Source of the DNA: RGIG1995 sp045652425
GTDB lineage: Bacteria > Bacillota > Clostridia > Oscillospirales > CAG-272
Reading direction: 5' to 3'
Length of the DNA stretch: 64,000 nt
NCBI GenBank assembly: GCA_045652425.1
Contig: JAZRUG010000032.1
Location: 111,930 to 175,929, forward strand
The notes below the pieces were generated by a model. The model saw nothing but the letters and a program-made list of their open reading frames with translations, made no database searches and was not told where the DNA came from. A program made the position numbers and the translations under genes. Of this stretch, positions 43,526 to 51,940 are shown piece by piece; positions within the stretch are counted from its first letter, which is position 1, and every line of letters begins with the position of its first letter.

Positions 43526-43544
43526 GGTATCTAAAATTTTTAAA

Positions 43545-44633
43545 TCAGTCTTTTGGAGTCAAATAACCCTTCTTTGCAAGAAGTTCAGCAATAAGTACTG
43601 CACCGCCTGCTGCGCCTCTCAATGTATTGTGAGAAAGACCAATAAACTTATAGTCATAAAGGTGGTCTTCGCGAAGTCTGCCCGCTGTAATCCCCATTCC
43701 CTTTTCGATGTCTCTGTCAATACCTGTCTGAGGACGGTTATCTTCTTCGAAATATGTGATAAACTGCTTGGGTGCTGAAGGCAATTCAAGTTCCTGGGGC
43801 GCGCCCTTGTATTCTTTCCATGCCTTCAAAATTTCTTCCTTGGTGGGCTTATTCTTAAATGATACAAATACAGCCGCCAAATGTCCGTCTGTTACGGGAA
43901 CTCTTATACACTGTGTTGTAATGTGAGGTCCGTCTGCCTTAACGATCTCGCCGTTTTCAACCTTACCCCAAATACGAAGAGGTTCCTGTTCGCTCTTCTC
44001 TTCTTCGCCTCCGATATACGGAATAACGTTATCAATCATTTCGGGCCATTCCTTGAACGTCTTGCCTGCGCCCGAAATCGCCTGGTAAGTAGTTACAACT
44101 ACGTCTGTAGGCTCATATTTAAGCAATGCAGAAAGCATGGGAACATAGCTCTGAATAGAGCAGTTGGGTTTAACTGCGATAAAGCCCTTCTTTGTACCGA
44201 GTCTCTTCTTCTGTGCTTCGATAACTTCAAGGTGCGCATCGTTTATTTCCGGAACCACCATAGGAACGTCCGGTGTCCAACGGTGTGCAGAGTTGTTTGA
44301 TACAACGGGGATTTCAGCTTTTGCATAAGCTTCTTCCAGTGCTTTAATCTCATCTTTCTTCATATCAACAGCACAGAAAACGAAATCTACTTTTTCGGTA
44401 CTTGCCTTTATATCAGATGCATCTGTTACTACAATCTTCTTTACTGCCTCGGGCATAGGAGTCTTAAGTTTCCATCTTTCTCCTACTGCTTCTTCATAAG
44501 TCTTTCCTGCAGAACGGGCGCTTGCCGCAATAGCAACTACTTCAAAATAGGGGTGGTTTTCAAGGAGTGTCAAAAAACGCTGACCTACCATACCGGTTCC
44601 GCCTACAACGCCTACTCTTAATTTTCTTTCCAT
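43545..44633 (-). CDS. asd: Aspartate-semialdehyde dehydrogenase
   Basis: Reduces aspartyl phosphate to aspartate semialdehyde for threonine, methionine and lysine. GVVGGTGMVGQRFLTLLENHP is the NADP loop, VSNNSAHRW the conserved substrate segment, and KPNCSIQSYVPMLSAL carries the active-site Cys; ISGAGKTFKEWPEM and VPVTDGHLAAVFV follow. The 362-residue form with these motifs is the archaeal/fungal-like type also found in many Clostridia. It has a T-box leader of its own. Confidence 0.95.
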   Translation of the reverse strand: MERKLRVGVVGGTGMVGQRFLTLLENHPYFEVVAIAASARSAGKTYEEAVGERWKLKTPMPEAVKKIVVTDASDIKASTEKVDFVFCAVDMKKDEIKALEEAYAKAEIPVVSNNSAHRWTPDVPMVVPEINDAHLEVIEAQKKRLGTKKGFIAVKPNCSIQSYVPMLSALLKYEPTDVVVTTYQAISGAGKTFKEWPEMIDNVIPYIGGEEEKSEQEPLRIWGKVENGEIVKADGPHITTQCIRVPVTDGHLAAVFVSFKNKPTKEEILKAWKEYKGAPQELELPSAPKQFITYFEEDNRPQTGIDRDIEKGMGITAGRLREDHLYDYKFIGLSHNTLRGAAGGAVLIAELLAKKGYLTPKD

Positions 44634-44690
44634 AATATCTTCTCCATTCTATAATGAATTTTATTTTTTCAAAACAATCTACACAGATAA

Positions 44691-44890
44691 TAAAAAAAAC
44701 CGAAGCCAAAATACTGCTTCGGGGTGAGGATATCATTTTATCCGCACGGTTCCACCCAAATGTTTCACTCGTGTTTAATCTGTATAAAAATTGACTCACA
44801 GGTGGTACCTTGCATCTTTCCCGTACGGCTCTTTCAGCTTCTAAAACCGCTCTCTGTTACGGCAATTAATACAAAACGTGTCCCGTAAAT
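44691..44890 (-). promoter_or_regulatory. T-box riboswitch leader of asd
   Basis: On the minus strand stem I marks (CAGAGAGC, GCTGAAAGAGC) come first, then the T-box sequence GGGTGGAACCGTGCGG (44757-44742), and a terminator CCGAAGC/GCTTCGG (44722-44700) with a T run. A candidate specifier ACC (44806-44804, threonine) stands just before ACCTGTGAG. The threonine assignment is tentative; the T-box itself is secure. Confidence 0.9.
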
Positions 44891-44897
44891 TTACATA

Positions 44898-44926
44898 ATC
44901 ATACCATACAAAATTAAGTATGTCAA
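44898..44926 (-). promoter_or_regulatory. Promoter of the asd T-box transcript
   Basis: Minus strand TTGACA (44926-44921), 17-base spacer, TATGAT (44903-44898). Confidence 0.75.
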
Positions 44927-44962
44927 GAAAAAATCCGTATTTTTTAAGTATTATCAACAATT

Positions 44963-45343
44963 TTATTTATCAAGAACAAAACTTTCGGGCAAAAGCTCAC
45001 TCAATTTGTACACCTTGGTCTCGTTTTCGGTCTTCGCAAGTACAATCTTGAAATCTCTGTCAGCAAATTCAGCCAACGTCTGTCTGCACATACCGCAAGG
45101 ATAGCAATAATCGTCTCCCCCGGTTATAACTATTGCTTTAAAATCTCTGTTACCGTCAGCAACAGCATTTCCAACTGCAACGCGCTCGGCGCAGATAGTT
45201 ACGGGATATGATGAATTTTCAATATTACAGCCCTTATATATCCTACCGTCTCCACAAAGCAGTGCCGCGCCTACTTTAAAATTTGAATACGGCGCATACG
45301 CATTTTCCTTTGCTTCAAATGCTTCTTTTATCGGATATCTCAT
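44963..45343 (-). CDS. cdd: Cytidine deaminase
   Basis: Deaminates cytidine and deoxycytidine in nucleoside salvage. A compact 126-residue protein with the zinc motifs CAERVAVGNAV (Cys-Ala-Glu) and PCGMCRQTLAEF, plus AYAPYSNFKVGAALL. It overlaps the upstream gene by four bases and ends the SGNH-DUF6323-DUF6179 unit. Confidence 0.95.
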   Translation of the reverse strand: MRYPIKEAFEAKENAYAPYSNFKVGAALLCGDGRIYKGCNIENSSYPVTICAERVAVGNAVADGNRDFKAIVITGGDDYCYPCGMCRQTLAEFADRDFKIVLAKTENETKVYKLSELLPESFVLDK

Positions 45344-46299
45344 CTTAATTCTCCAATATAAATAATCTTATCTAAATCATTATTTTTTAAAGCGTTTATC
45401 ACGTGTCCTGCCAATCTTATACTGCTCTTCTGAATATAAGGTTCGTCAAAACATTTTTCTACTGTCTCAATAACAATCCTTCTCTGTTCGTTTTCGGGTA
45501 ATTTCTTCAACAGCTTCGATATTTTCAAAACATCTTCTTTTAATACTTCGATACCGCTATTTCCTGCCATTTCGGCAAATATACGGTTCATAAGTACAAT
45601 CGAATAAATATTGTTCCCAATTTCATTATATGCAATATCGTTCTTTTCGCAATAACCGTATATAAGATTTTGTATATTATCTTCACCGAACCCGTTAACA
45701 AAACCGTTCTCAAAAATAATATTTTCAAGATATTTCTTTAGTTGCAAAATCCCTCTGTATCCACCGCAACCGTTCACAGAATCGTAAGAAAGATATCTGC
45801 TCATTCCGTGCGCAAAATATTTGCCGTCATATCTCTTTAAATATGCAAGTATCTCCCCGTCAAGCATTTTATTATACCGGGTGTGCGGGTAATTTATTCT
45901 ACTGCTCTTCGCCTTTACCAAAAGGCTTACACATTCAAAAACGCACTGTTTTATAACCTTTTGTCCTTTTTTGTAAACGGTATTTACGTCATTTTCTATT
46001 ATAAAATCCAGCGCATCCTCGTGTGATTCAAAAGTAAAAAGCGCCATATCAAGACAATACAAAAGCGACACGAATATATCATTTGCCGTATCTTTCATAA
46101 CAGAGGTACTCTCATACCCAGTATATTCCGCAATAAGTTCAGATAATATTTCACCTATCTGTTTCTTAATATCAGCAAACTTTTTCTCGTTCAAAAACGA
46201 CTGTCGCTTTCCCTCGCTTGAAAGAGTGCGAAAATAATCGGAAAAGTTTATATATTCATAATTAAGTGAATTTCCGTAAAAATTTTTAAGTTCTTTCAT
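45340..46299 (-). CDS. DUF6179-like protein of unknown function
   Basis: A 319-residue helical soluble protein without a signal peptide or membrane helix. Its pairing with a DUF6323-like protein immediately upstream recalls the DUF6179/DUF6323 pair of Clostridia, but I give this from memory. No catalytic motif is recognisable. The ATG at 46299 overlaps the preceding gene by 14 bases; an earlier in-frame start lies inside that gene. It overlaps cdd by four bases. Confidence 0.6.
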   Translation of the reverse strand: MKELKNFYGNSLNYEYINFSDYFRTLSSEGKRQSFLNEKKFADIKKQIGEILSELIAEYTGYESTSVMKDTANDIFVSLLYCLDMALFTFESHEDALDFIIENDVNTVYKKGQKVIKQCVFECVSLLVKAKSSRINYPHTRYNKMLDGEILAYLKRYDGKYFAHGMSRYLSYDSVNGCGGYRGILQLKKYLENIIFENGFVNGFGEDNIQNLIYGYCEKNDIAYNEIGNNIYSIVLMNRIFAEMAGNSGIEVLKEDVLKISKLLKKLPENEQRRIVIETVEKCFDEPYIQKSSIRLAGHVINALKNNDLDKIIYIGELR

Positions 46300-46810
46300 C
46301 CGTATAGCTTTCCGTTTCGTAAACATCTCCCACCGAAGCGTTATTCTGCCCCAGTTCCATCTCAACGTATTTCACCAAAAGGTCAATATCTCTTTCTCGC
46401 ATTATCTCAACAGAACCCATGGCCTTGTTTTCATAATAATCCCTTAAAAGTCTTACGAGGTCATTGTCGGATATTCTGTCACATACCGCCGTCTTAACCT
46501 GAAAGAAAATATATACCAACTCTTCAAGAAGCGCAGCATAATTCCCCTGATCAACAAATATAGAACGGGAAAATTCATCGGCGAGTATCGGCAAAATCCC
46601 CGCACCTATCTCTACTCTGTCGCTTTCTCTTAATGCGCCCTTTACCGCATCAGCAAGTCTGTTTACCTGCTTTACGGTCAATACTACACCGTATTCGTTA
46701 GTTTGGCTGTTAAGTTCTGCAAGTGCATCTTTCAGCGCATTCGTATCTGACAACTGTATTTGATTTATATTAATTAGAGAATTGTTTTTTTGGTTTCTTT
46801 TAAAATACAT
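46286..46810 (-). CDS. DUF6323-like protein of unknown function
   Basis: A 174-residue protein. The segment YGVVLTVKQVNRLADAVKGALRESDRVEIGAGILPILADEF, then IFVDQGNYAALLEELVYIFFQVK and ISDNDLVRLLRDYY, fits what I recall of DUF6323. Soluble and helical. The ATG at 46810 is two bases after the stop codon of the SGNH gene; the frame is open to 46876 inside that gene. It is the middle of a tightly overlapping unit. Function unknown. Confidence 0.6.
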   Translation of the reverse strand: MYFKRNQKNNSLININQIQLSDTNALKDALAELNSQTNEYGVVLTVKQVNRLADAVKGALRESDRVEIGAGILPILADEFSRSIFVDQGNYAALLEELVYIFFQVKTAVCDRISDNDLVRLLRDYYENKAMGSVEIMRERDIDLLVKYVEMELGQNNASVGDVYETESYTDERT

Positions 46811-46812
46811 TT

Positions 46813-47952
46813 TTACTTCTTCTTTTTCTTTGCAATAACTATAATAACTGCCGCAACTACAGCTGCAGCAACACAAGCAATAACAATTATAAGTCCTGTA
46901 TTGCTCTTTCCGGGCATCGTAACATTATTCTCTGTTTCCGGCGCTTGAGTTTGATTAACCGTTTCTGATAAAGTTTCCGTTACCTTTTCTATACTTTCCG
47001 TTTCCTTTAGCGTTTCAGCTTCGGTTACTGGCTGTGTTGCCGGCGGTGTTGTTCCCGGTTCATACCAATAGGCTGACTGTGTAACTTCAAAGGGGGTTGC
47101 CAGTGCGTTATCAACACATTCTCTTATAAAAGGCAAAACTCTCGCTCTCATTCTGTTTGGCATAGTCTTTAAATTATCAAGAGAAAAACCAAGCGTCTTC
47201 ATCCAAGTTGCCGCAACGATATATCTTCCGTAATCAAGTGTTAAGTGCAGTCCATCTCTTGTTAATTTGTCACCAAGATAACTTGTTCTTGCATTCTGTA
47301 TAGCCGTACCTGCAGGAATAATAAAATCTATCTTTTCGTTTGGCACTATATATGTTTTTACGCACCTCATAATGCTATTATACATATATTTTTCGTCTTT
47401 CTTGTAATATGTTGCAAAAGCAGAACCCGTATAACCGGTTTCGTATGCCCACGTCATATGCCAACCAAGCTTTGCATTCGGACATTTACTCTTTACGTAA
47501 TCAACCATATACGTTAAATCGTCTTTGTATTTACTTTCCTGCCCACTGTGAACGCTGGAATTCTGGAGTGTAACTATATCCCAATCCTCGTCTGTTAATG
47601 CAGTTTCCAAAGAAACATTTTGAGTTGTCGGACAAACACTCATAAGCGAAAAGGACGTATTCTTGTAATATTTATAAGCTGCTTTATTATTTTTTGCATT
47701 TTCCGCGTGCTGCTGAATAGTGCAACCGCCTATATACATATTACCAACTATTATATTTTTTACGCCGCAATCCTTTGCAACCATGGGTATATATTCGGTG
47801 GCATCTTCGCTAAAACTGTTTCCAATCGCAAGTATTTTCAAAGAATCTTTTTGCGCAATACTCGTAACGTCAGTAAGAGCGTTTGCGGGGATACAACACA
47901 ACAGCATTGCAATCGCCATAAAAACAACAATTGCTCTTAATTTCTTTCTCAT
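46813..47952 (-). CDS. Surface-anchored SGNH hydrolase (DUF4886-type)
   Basis: Secreted GDSL/SGNH esterase-like protein. An N-terminal signal peptide (about residues 1-25) precedes ILAIGNSFSEDATEYIP, with the nucleophile Ser in GNSFS, and DGLHLTLDYGRYIVA, with the D-x-x-H block near 245. After the catalytic part comes a Thr/Glu/Pro-rich linker (about 300-345) and a C-terminal transmembrane helix with a lysine tail, so the domain is displayed outside. Substrate probably an acylated glycan, by family only. First gene of the unit with DUF6323, DUF6179 and cdd, and divergent from the NodB-like cluster. Confidence 0.85.
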   Translation of the reverse strand: MRKKLRAIVVFMAIAMLLCCIPANALTDVTSIAQKDSLKILAIGNSFSEDATEYIPMVAKDCGVKNIIVGNMYIGGCTIQQHAENAKNNKAAYKYYKNTSFSLMSVCPTTQNVSLETALTDEDWDIVTLQNSSVHSGQESKYKDDLTYMVDYVKSKCPNAKLGWHMTWAYETGYTGSAFATYYKKDEKYMYNSIMRCVKTYIVPNEKIDFIIPAGTAIQNARTSYLGDKLTRDGLHLTLDYGRYIVAATWMKTLGFSLDNLKTMPNRMRARVLPFIRECVDNALATPFEVTQSAYWYEPGTTPPATQPVTEAETLKETESIEKVTETLSETVNQTQAPETENNVTMPGKSNTGLIIVIACVAAAVVAAVIIVIAKKKKK

Positions 47953-48067
47953 TTTCTATACACTCCAATCGCTTTTTCGTTTACTTTATTATACCCCTCA
48001 CGTTTTATTTTGTCAACAACACGCCTACTGCAACTTTTATGTTATGGTAGAATACATTATTTAACTA

Positions 48068-48096
48068 TTGACAACTTGCTGACTATGTTATAAAAT
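48068..48096 (+). promoter_or_regulatory. Promoter of the NodB-like gene cluster
   Basis: TTGACA (48068-48073), 17-base spacer, TAAAAT (48091-48096), about 48 bases before the ATG at 48144. Confidence 0.7.
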
Positions 48097-48143
48097 GTAG
48101 TGGTAGTAATATCGAATTCGTTTCGTTCAGCGAGGTAAACAAT

Positions 48144-49328
48144 ATGAAAAATTCAATTATTATTCCCTCCGCCCTTCAACTTTGCATTGATGATATCGGT
48201 TGGTTTAACGGCGCTGACGAAAGACATATAGGCAGACCGTCTCGTACGGGGATGCCGAGAAAACACGTTCCCGAAGATTATACCGTATTGAACGAAATAG
48301 GTAAGGCGCTCGATATGAAAATAATCTGCCCTCTCATACTTGGCGAGTGGGATAAAGATAACCTATTAAGAAACGAGGTCGGTGCAACCTTTCAGCCTTT
48401 CACTTGGGACAGAGCCTCTTTAATAGATTATAAGATTGCAGAAAAGTCGCTTGAGGTTGCTGAAAACAGCGAATTTATTGAATACGCGTATCACGGTTTA
48501 CTTCACGGCACATACGACGAAAAAGGCAACCAAATTACAGAATGCGAATTTTTTGAATATAAAAGCCCGACAGATAAAACATTGGTACTCCAAACGGAAG
48601 ATGAAATTCTTCACCGTATGGAGATTTACTACAAAATATACGACTCTTGGGGCTTCAAGAAAAAAATCCGCTCATTCTCTTCCCCAACCGTTATTCCTCA
48701 ATATTTTAAAGCAGAAAATCTTCTCCCACTTGCATCGGCGTTGGAGAAAAACGGTATTTATTATTGGACGAACAGGTGGAAAAGCGTTATATCTTATTCG
48801 GAGTTTATCGGAAACGTTTTGTATTTAGAAAAAAACGTCAGATACAAAAACCCAAGAATTGGTATTCCATGGAACGCCTATGATTTTGACCCAAATTATA
48901 TTATGGATTTTGCAAAATCGGGCGATGACGTCATTGGTGATATCTTAAGCACACATTGGCCAAATTATCTCCGTTTCAACTATCAGAAAAACCTTGAATC
49001 AGTTGAACCTTGGGTAAGATATTTAAAAAAGCAGAGTGAAGTTTTTGGGCTTATGCTTTCAAAAGATATCGTATTCTGCGGAAATCAGCATTTGTACAAA
49101 AAATTTACCAGAGCAACAAAAATCAAAAATATTGTTACTTTTGACGTTTCGGAAGTTTCAAAAAACTCTAAATTACAACTTACACCTGAATTTTACGTTA
49201 GCTTTAAAAACGGTGTGGTTCCACAAAGCATCACAGGCGGCAGTTTTGAACTCTACGAAACACACAAAAATTTTATAACTTATAAAATCAAGCACACAAC
49301 CAATATTATACAAATCACCGTAAATTAA
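48144..49328 (+). CDS. NodB-like deacetylase-family protein, paralogue 1
   Basis: A 394-residue protein with a full set of polysaccharide-deacetylase-like motifs: LCIDDIGW (Asp16-Asp17, motif 1), YHGLLHGTY (His117-x3-His121, motif 2), IRSFSSP (Arg176 to Pro181, motif 3) and a late THWPN His (motif 5-like). No signal peptide is present, so it should be cytosolic, which is unusual for this fold. The segment from about 310 on is a small beta domain ending FELYETHKNF. It heads a row of three paralogues, with GAGG before the ATG. Substrate unknown. Deacetylase activity is inferred from motifs only. Confidence 0.72.
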   Translation: MKNSIIIPSALQLCIDDIGWFNGADERHIGRPSRTGMPRKHVPEDYTVLNEIGKALDMKIICPLILGEWDKDNLLRNEVGATFQPFTWDRASLIDYKIAEKSLEVAENSEFIEYAYHGLLHGTYDEKGNQITECEFFEYKSPTDKTLVLQTEDEILHRMEIYYKIYDSWGFKKKIRSFSSPTVIPQYFKAENLLPLASALEKNGIYYWTNRWKSVISYSEFIGNVLYLEKNVRYKNPRIGIPWNAYDFDPNYIMDFAKSGDDVIGDILSTHWPNYLRFNYQKNLESVEPWVRYLKKQSEVFGLMLSKDIVFCGNQHLYKKFTRATKIKNIVTFDVSEVSKNSKLQLTPEFYVSFKNGVVPQSITGGSFELYETHKNFITYKIKHTTNIIQITVN

Positions 49329-49374
49329 CGGTCATTAGCATAAATTGTAAATGATAAAAAAGGAGTATAGATTT

Positions 49375-50544
49375 ATGAAAAATTCAGTCATTCTCCCCTC
49401 GGCGCTTCAACTTTGCGTTGATGATGTGGGGTGGTTTTTGGGAAGAGATGATAGACATATGGGACGCCCTTCGCGTACCGGTATGCCAAGAAAGCATTTT
49501 CCCGAAGACTATGAAGCTCTTGCCGACCTCGGTAAAGCTATCGATATGAAAATTATGTGCCCTATCTGTCTCGCAGAATGGGATAAAGATAATATTTTAA
49601 GAGGAAAACCCGGATTTACATACGAGCCCGATACTTGGGACAGAGCATCTATTATCGATTATAAAGTTGCTGAAAAATCATTCGAAATTGCAGAAAACAG
49701 TGAATATATCGAATATGCATATCACGGAAATCTTCACGGCAACTATGCCCCCGACGGAAGCCAAATAACAGAAATGGAGTTTTTTGAATACAAGACACCC
49801 GAAGATACCCTTCTTTCTACACAGTCAGAAGAAGAAATACTCTACAGACTTGACGTCTTCAATCAAATATACAAATCTTGGGGATTCAAGAAAAAAATCC
49901 GTTCGTTCTGCGCTCCAAACGGTATTCCCAAACACCTCACAAATGAAGATTTGTTACCGTTGGCATCAGCTCTAAAGAAGAATAACATTGAATATTGGAC
50001 AAGTCGTTGGAAAAAAACTGTATGTGATACCGTATTCTACGATGGTATTATCTATATGGAAAAGAACGTTAACTTCGGTGTGCCGTGGGATGCGTACGAT
50101 TTTGACCCCGAATATATGAAGGACTTTGCAAAAGAGGGCGATGAGGTTATCGGTGACGTTCTCGGTATGCATTGGCCCAATTTCTTGCATTATCAACCGC
50201 AAAACAACTATAAGGCTTTGGGCGGTTGGGTGAAATATTTCAAAAAACAGGCTGAAATATTCGGTCTTATGCTCTCAAAAGATATTGCTTTCTCTTCCAA
50301 ACAGCACGTTTACCGCCGTTTCAGTAAGCTTTCATTTGAAGAAAATAAAGTTATTGTTGACCTGACCGACGTTCTTAACAAACCTACTGATGCACTTGAA
50401 GGCGAGTTTTATATAAGCTTTAAAAACAACGTTACTCCTATTGAATGTAACGGCGGAAGTTTTGAGCTTTACGAAACTCACAATAACTTTAAAACATATA
50501 AAATAAAACACACCTCTGACAAAGTACAAATCACTGTTAATTAA
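49375..50544 (+). CDS. NodB-like deacetylase-family protein, paralogue 2
   Basis: A 389-residue paralogue of the preceding gene, starting MKNSVILPSALQLCVDDVGW. The metal motifs are kept: Asp-Asp in CVDDVGW and HGNLHGNY. Motif 3 reads IRSFCAP. The middle insertion YKNPRIG of paralogue 1 is absent. The start at 49375 follows AAGGAG; an upstream in-frame extension to 49351 is non-coding. The leader AAATGATAAAAAAGGAGTATA is nearly the same as in front of paralogue 3, showing recent duplication of the unit including its ribosome site. Cytosolic. Confidence 0.72.
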   Translation: MKNSVILPSALQLCVDDVGWFLGRDDRHMGRPSRTGMPRKHFPEDYEALADLGKAIDMKIMCPICLAEWDKDNILRGKPGFTYEPDTWDRASIIDYKVAEKSFEIAENSEYIEYAYHGNLHGNYAPDGSQITEMEFFEYKTPEDTLLSTQSEEEILYRLDVFNQIYKSWGFKKKIRSFCAPNGIPKHLTNEDLLPLASALKKNNIEYWTSRWKKTVCDTVFYDGIIYMEKNVNFGVPWDAYDFDPEYMKDFAKEGDEVIGDVLGMHWPNFLHYQPQNNYKALGGWVKYFKKQAEIFGLMLSKDIAFSSKQHVYRRFSKLSFEENKVIVDLTDVLNKPTDALEGEFYISFKNNVTPIECNGGSFELYETHNNFKTYKIKHTSDKVQITVN

Positions 50545-50575
50545 TATGCAAATGATAAAAAAGGAGTATATATCT

Positions 50576-51745
50576 ATGAAAAACTCAGTAATTCTTCCTG
50601 CTGCTCTGCAGCTCTGCGTTGACGACATCGGTTGGTTTAGAGGCTCAGATGACAGATACGTAGGAAAACCCTCACGTACAGGTATGCCGAGAACACACGT
50701 AGCAGAAGACTATATCATTCTGAACGAAATCGGTAAAGCCATTAACCAAAAGATCGTTGCTCCCTTCGTTATCGGCGAATGGGATAAGGATAACATTCTT
50801 CGCGGCGAAATCGGTGCGACTTACGAACCGGAAAACTGGGACAGAAGAAAAATCATTAATATGGAACTTGCAGAAAAGTGCTTTGAAGCGTCTGAAAGTT
50901 CTGAATATATCGAAAACTGCCATCACGGTCTCCTCCACGGAAACTATGATGCCAACGGTGGTCAGATAACAGAATTGGAACACTTCTATTATAAGAACCC
51001 CGGCGAAAAACTTCTCTACACTTTACCCAAAGACGATATTGAACGCAGATTCGAACTCTACTTCAAAATCTACGATTCTTGGGGCTTCAAAAAACCTATT
51101 CGTACATTCTCTTCCCCCACAAACGTTCCGAAAAACTTAAAGGCAGAAGACGTTATTCCTCTTGCTGAAGTTTTGGAAGAATACGGTATGAAATATTGGT
51201 TTAACCGTTGGAAAGGTCAGATTTGTTACTCTGAATTTATCGGTAACACATTATATATTGAAAAACACAGAAAATTCGGTATTCCGTGGAATGCTTACGA
51301 CTTCGACCCCGAATATCTCTTTGATTTCTACGAAGAAAAAGACGGCGAAATCGGTGATATTATGAGTACTCACTGGCCCAACTTCTTAAGATTCAACTAC
51401 CAGAAGAATATGGAATGTCTTGAACCTTGGGTTAAATGGTTCAAAAAACAGGCTGAAATTTTTGGAGTTATGCTTTCAAGAGATATTGCATTTTGTTGCA
51501 ATCAGCATATTTACAGAAAATATAGCGACCTCACCTTCGACAACAACGTATTGACTATTGACGTTTCAGGCGCAGTTAGCTTCTCAAAGCTTCCTCTTGA
51601 TGATGAATTCTATATCAGCATCAAGAGCGACCTTGTTCCCTTTGACGTTCAAGGTGGTACAATCGAGCTTTATGAAAGCCACAAGGACTTTAATAACTAC
51701 AAAATTACACGTTCAAGCGATAAGATTGTAATTACACTTAACTAA
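50576..51745 (+). CDS. NodB-like deacetylase-family protein, paralogue 3
   Basis: Third paralogue, 389 residues, MKNSVILPAALQLCVDDIGW at the start, with HHGLLHGNY and IRTFSSPTNVP. The residues GEWDKDNILRG and STHWPN are also kept, so all three copies should bind metal. It differs most from the others in the middle and C-terminal parts. Start at ATG 50576 after AAGGAG. A strong terminator follows at 51749, closing the unit. Confidence 0.72.
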   Translation: MKNSVILPAALQLCVDDIGWFRGSDDRYVGKPSRTGMPRTHVAEDYIILNEIGKAINQKIVAPFVIGEWDKDNILRGEIGATYEPENWDRRKIINMELAEKCFEASESSEYIENCHHGLLHGNYDANGGQITELEHFYYKNPGEKLLYTLPKDDIERRFELYFKIYDSWGFKKPIRTFSSPTNVPKNLKAEDVIPLAEVLEEYGMKYWFNRWKGQICYSEFIGNTLYIEKHRKFGIPWNAYDFDPEYLFDFYEEKDGEIGDIMSTHWPNFLRFNYQKNMECLEPWVKWFKKQAEIFGVMLSRDIAFCCNQHIYRKYSDLTFDNNVLTIDVSGAVSFSKLPLDDEFYISIKSDLVPFDVQGGTIELYESHKDFNNYKITRSSDKIVITLN

Positions 51746-51748
51746 ACT

Positions 51749-51784
51749 TATGAACCCCTTTTCACGAAAAGGGGTTCATATTTT
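51749..51784 (+). terminator. Terminator of the NodB-like cluster
   Basis: Perfect 14-base arms TATGAACCCCTTTT around CACG, followed by TTTTC. Confidence 0.85.
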
Positions 51785-51895
51785 CATTTTAATGAAATTA
51801 ATATTGTACATCTTTTTAAAAGCATTAATTAAAATTGTGTATTGCAAAAAAAAGCTATTGATTATATAATTGAATTAAGATAAGTAAAAAATAAA

Positions 51896-51917
51896 AGTTT
51901 TGATTCCTATCAAAACT
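51896..51917 (+). promoter_or_regulatory. Hairpin in the leader of the NlpC/P60-like gene
   Basis: AGTTTTGA-TTCCTA-TCAAAACT, a perfect eight-base stem seven bases before the AAGGAG site of the gene at 51941; the role, if any, is unknown. Confidence 0.4.
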
Positions 51918-51940
51918 AAAAATCAAGGAGACTATGAATT

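Noticed and set aside
44795..44815. TGGTACC on the plus strand, looking like a T-box for a rightward gene
   Set aside because: GGTACC is its own complement; the true T-box with its terminator is on the minus strand at 44742-44757, and no suitable gene lies to the right.
48436..50202. Shadow frames inside the three NodB-like genes
   Set aside because: They lie in other frames or on the opposite strand of well-supported genes.
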